A stretch of DNA of 64,000 nucleotides, taken from assembly GCA_016987375.1 (NCBI GenBank), contig PJRA01000160.1, positions 1,844,858 to 1,908,857 on the forward strand, given 5' to 3'. The notes below the pieces were generated by a model, which made no database searches, was not told the DNA's origin, and worked only from the letters and a program-made list of their open reading frames with translations. A program made the translations under genes and the position numbers. Numbering within the stretch: position 1 is the first letter of the stretch; each line of letters opens with the position of its first letter. Source of the DNA: Brachionus koreanus. Lineage: Eukaryota; Rotifera; Eurotatoria; Ploima; Brachionidae. Positions 60,920 through 64,000 of this stretch are shown piece by piece.

Positions 60920-61979
60920 TTTTTATTACTTTAAAAAATTTTCATTTCTAAATTTTAAATAAGTTCTTGATTAAAAAAAACAAATCTTTATTTTATGAAT
61001 TAGAATTAAATTTTGAGCGAAAAAATTGGGTTCACTAGACTTATAAAATAGACTTTATTAATATTAAACTTTATAGAGTAAACTGAGTAATTGTTTGAGC
61101 TTTTATTTAAAATTTTCAATATGATTTCGGGTCTTAGAAATAAATTAGTTAAAAATATTTTATTCACTAATAATTCATTACCTAAAGCAAAAAGAAAAAA
61201 CTTTTGAAAGTCAACAAGAGAGATTTTTCAAAAAATGAAAATAAAAATTTTCTTTAACTTAGACATTTTTTTGTTTATAAATAGCTAATCAAATAAAATT
61301 CAAATTTTGAACAATTTGCATGACTAGAAGTTGTTAACTGATTAATCAAAGTTTAAACCAAGAAGTAAACACTTTTATTTGTAAAAATGTTTTTGAATAA
61401 AATTCAAATGAGAGATTTAAAAAGCGTTTTTAGATTTAATTATAGCTATGAGTATATTCGACTAAATTAAATAACTAGCAACCGATTTAATTTTTTTTCG
61501 ATTTATTTTTTGCATAAGTTATCCGTTGTGTATGGGTATAAAAATTCTATATTTATAAGCTATCAAGCAAATAGCAAAATTCACTTAATTTCGTGATTTT
61601 AAATTTGCTAATAGGTTTTTGAATTCGCTTGTTGATGGAGGTCGGTCGCCTTTTTACCGAATGTAAAGCAAATTTTCAAAATATTTTCATTTTGTCATGG
61701 CAACAAAAAACACTACTAAATCAAGACCAATAATAATTAGATGAAAAAATATAATATTTTAGTCTAAATGCACCTTTGTTTCTGTAGAGCGAAAGAGAGA
61801 AAGAAAAAAATTTTTCGTAAATTCCAATCAAATTTTCAATGAGTTTTATTTTATCTTTATTAGTAATAAGTGGAAAAATCGAGGCGTTAACGAAAAATTT
61901 GTTTGTTGCTATTTATTTAACTTCTTAGTTTATTCAGCTATAAGTTTTTTAAAAATGCAATTTATTTAGATTTTAAGCT
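60920..61979. promoter_or_regulatory. Shared upstream region of two head-to-head CCDC170-like genes
   Basis: 1060 bp between divergent start codons. Contains TTTGTCATGGCAAC at 61691-61704, which matches the palindromic X-box (RFX site) GTTGCCATGGCAAC at 12 of 14 positions. A TATAAAA occurs at about 61538. T-rich AG dinucleotides lie 9 bases (60930-60929, minus) and 2 bases (61976-61977, plus) before the starts. Confidence 0.45.
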
Positions 61980-64000
61980 ATGTCTAGTTACGTGCTTGAT
62001 AGAGATTTGCTTTTGAATTCGTTAGCCTCAGCTCGGGCAACTGCTCAATCCACTACAAATTGGATCGATGCGAATTCAAACACAGCTTTGCTTGGTACTA
62101 CTGTATATCAACGAAACACTGACAATGAATTCAAAAGGCAAATGGCCGATGTAAGTAGATTTCCTGAATTTAAATTTAAATGATCTATTTTGGAATTCAT
62201 GGGTTTTTGGATCTTTTTTATAATCATTTTTCCTCTTTTCCATTTTTTAAACAATTTTAGCAATTTTTTATCTAAAAATATTTGCATTCACATTTTTTAG
62301 GCGTTTTTTGAAGTCACCATTTTATTGTGTCTTTTTTGTATAAAAATATAAGCAAACACTTTTTTGAAACTGAACCAAGATCAGCAAATAAAATCAATAA
62401 AAAGAGTTATGAAAAAAGAGTTGAACCATTTGAATTACTCAACATAGAATATCGAAGAGTAAAAGTAGATGTAATTCAAATGTTTAAAAGGAAAAGCAAT
62501 AAGAAAATTTAAAATTTCTGAAAAAAAGATTTTTGGTATACTGCTGAAAAAAATAGAAAAACTGGCAAAACTCCAATTGAGTTAAATGTTACCTGTTGTT
62601 ATTTTTGATTTTTTTATATGCTGAATTTTCTTAATACTAATAATGCTACTTTTCAAAATTTTTTTTGATAAAAAATTTTTGTATGATGAAACACTTAATA
62701 CAAATTTTGTATCTATAGTTAATTGTGATTAATTTCACGAAAAAATAGTTTTTATTTTAGGAATTTTTTGAACTCTTCTGATCCAATAATAGTATAAAAT
62801 TAATCCTGAAATTAAACTATTTTTTTATTTTATTTCCTACAATTTAATTTTTAATAATTTTTACTATCATTTAAAATTATTCTAATAATTTAATGTTTTT
62901 AAACTCATTTTTTTAAGCTTCAAGATCAGTTAAAACTGTTGAAAAATGACATTGATAAAAAGGACAAACTAATATCAGAATTATCAACTCATCGGGAAAT
63001 AGAAAGACTTAAAAATACTGAAAAAGTAAGCTTTTTTTAATAGCTAGAATTCAATTTTTATGATATTCATTGAGTTTTTTCAATTTTTTTAATGAAACGA
63101 TTTATTTTCACATGACTATCATAGAAAAGTTAAGGACATTTTAGATCAAAAAAAAAGGAATTTAAAATTATCAAAATTATCAATTATTTACAAAAAATCT
63201 AAAAATTTTTCTTCAAATTTATTAGCTGTATCAAATTTAGTAATCAAGGTTGTATCAAATTTAGTATTTGCAAATAGTCTGCAACAATGCATAGCAGTAT
63301 TTGTATTAGGAAATTATTAAAATCAAATTTCAGAGTTTTAGCACAAACAAAATTTGGATGATACAAACCTTGAATCAGTTAATAAATTTTAATACGATTT
63401 TAGATTCTTAGGAAAAATTTTATTTTAATTTAAATTTTTTTTTTAAAGAAAATTTTTTTAACAAAATTATTCTATTTCTGTAGTTAATTAGTTTAATAAA
63501 AATTAGAAACTAATTTTTTTTTTCAAAAATTCTATATTTCCTTAAGTTTGCTATAATTAATTTTTTTCAAAAAAAAAATTAGTTTCTAATTTTTATTAAA
63601 CTAATTAACTACAGAAATAGAATAATTTTGTTAAAAAAATTTTCTTTAAAAAATGATATTACTTTGTAAGATTATTAAGGTTTTTTTTTTAAATATTTTC
63701 GTAAAAAAAAAACATTAAAAAATTGCTTGGTACTTTTAGTTGTAGACAAATTTTAAAAATGATTATCCAAACCGATAATTTAAATTTAAATTAAAAAAAA
63801 TTGCTTTTTTTTTCATAAAATTTAAATTAAATATGAGAATTTTTTTTTTTCAAGAAATTTTATTATTTCAACAGAAAAATTAATTTAAACAATTTTTAAG
63901 TATGAATCAATCCTAACAGTTGAAAAACATCAAGTTGATATTATCAGAAGAGATCTTGATTCAACAATAAACAAACTTGAAGCCACAAGTACAGAAGTAG
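61980..64000 (+). CDS. CCDC170-like coiled-coil protein, N-terminal part (cut by window end)
   Basis: Exons 61980-62150, 62918-63025 and 63901 to beyond 64000 join in phase 0. Exon 1 encodes 57 residues with no GTPase (MSSYVLDRDLLLNSLASARA ... DNEFKRQMAD). Exon 2 gives LQDQLKLLKNDIDKKDKLIS ELSTHREIERLKNTEK, and exon 3 starts YESILTVEKHQVDIIRRDLD. Exons 2 and 3 are clear paralogues of exons 2-4 of the neighbouring minus-strand gene (LLDQLKMLKADNEKKEKLIN; FERFLNIERNAFDAVKKDL), with the same junction after an Asp codon. This is therefore probably the canonical CCDC170-type gene, and its N-terminus shows the original first exon. The intron 63026-63900 contains two inverted-repeat elements. Confidence 0.7.
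63155..63440. repeat. Degenerate inverted-repeat element related to the MITE at 58774
   Basis: The right half GATACAAACCTTGAATCAG, then AATACGATTTTAGATTCTTA, then TTTTATTTTAATTTAAAT corresponds block by block to the right half of the 58774-58991 element. The left half is an imperfect reverse complement (AATTTATTAGCTGTATCAAA, ATCAAGGTTGTATC). It is in an intron of the plus-strand CCDC170-like gene. Confidence 0.5.
63445..63647. repeat. Near-perfect foldback, about 78-bp arms
   Basis: Left arm 63445-63522 begins AAAGAAAATTTTTTTAACAA, and the right arm 63570-63647 is its reverse complement with almost no mismatch. The spacer is about 47 bases. It lies directly after the degenerate MITE, in the same intron. 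The high arm identity suggests recent origin or gene conversion between the arms. Confidence 0.75.

Noticed and set aside
1..64000. CRISPR arrays, bacterial operons, riboswitches
   Set aside because: No regularly spaced repeats were seen. Gene structure is clearly eukaryotic, with introns and a Pol III tRNA gene.

Overview
This window looks like nuclear DNA of a small-genome, strongly AT-rich animal. Genes are split by many introns of about 46-60 nt with GT..AG ends, and they use the standard genetic code. The gene set is animal-specific: a CAS-family SH3 scaffold, an LEDGF/HDGF-type PWWP+IBD protein, a histidine-decarboxylase-like enzyme, a P-glycoprotein, EMC10 and CCDC170. The extreme AT bias, short introns, non-LTR and Tc1/mariner debris, and T-rich AG dinucleotides immediately upstream of most start codons (possible spliced-leader acceptors) fit a monogonont rotifer such as Brachionus. 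The species call is inference.

Layout. 1-73: terminal repeat of a mariner-like element that continues outside the window. 503-14333 (-): one full-length ABCA-type lipid-transporter gene of at least 21 exons. Its large introns hold a Tc1 fragment, three non-LTR reverse-transcriptase remnants, a 559-bp foldback element and a MITE. 16070-18144 (+): PWWP+IBD chromatin protein. 18690-19620 (-): broken mariner-like element with an assembly gap. 19926-22058 (-): HDC-like decarboxylase. 25437-26257 (-): LRRC57. 27882-28904 (-): unidentified type II membrane protein. 29683-30625 (-): RTE-like retrotransposon remnant. 31504-33833 (-): compact CAS-family adaptor. About 33.8-42.8 kb: long non-coding stretch with one tRNA-Val(AAC). 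42813-47819 (-): P-glycoprotein (ABCB1-type), divergent from EMC10 at 48437-49180 (+). 49.5-52.9 kb: transposon island. 53270-60919 (-): a 12-exon gene joining an N-terminal Rab/Ras-like GTPase exon to a CCDC170-like coiled-coil protein. 61980-64000 (+): a second CCDC170-like gene, head to head with it and cut by the window end.

The most unusual item is the GTPase-CCDC170 chimera. All 12 exons splice in one continuous frame (934 aa). The junction between the GTPase exon and the coiled-coil exons is the same phase-0 boundary, followed by the same peptide, as the exon 1/exon 2 boundary of the adjacent paralogue. This suggests that tandem or inverted duplication was followed by replacement of the first exon by a GTPase exon. 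The GTPase lacks the catalytic Gln and any prenylation tail.

The genes do not form a pathway. Two ABC exporters, an ER membrane insertase subunit, a biogenic-amine enzyme, a chromatin reader and an adhesion scaffold lie together by chance, as is usual in animal genomes. Repeats are mostly degenerate, and several small inverted-repeat elements share related ends.
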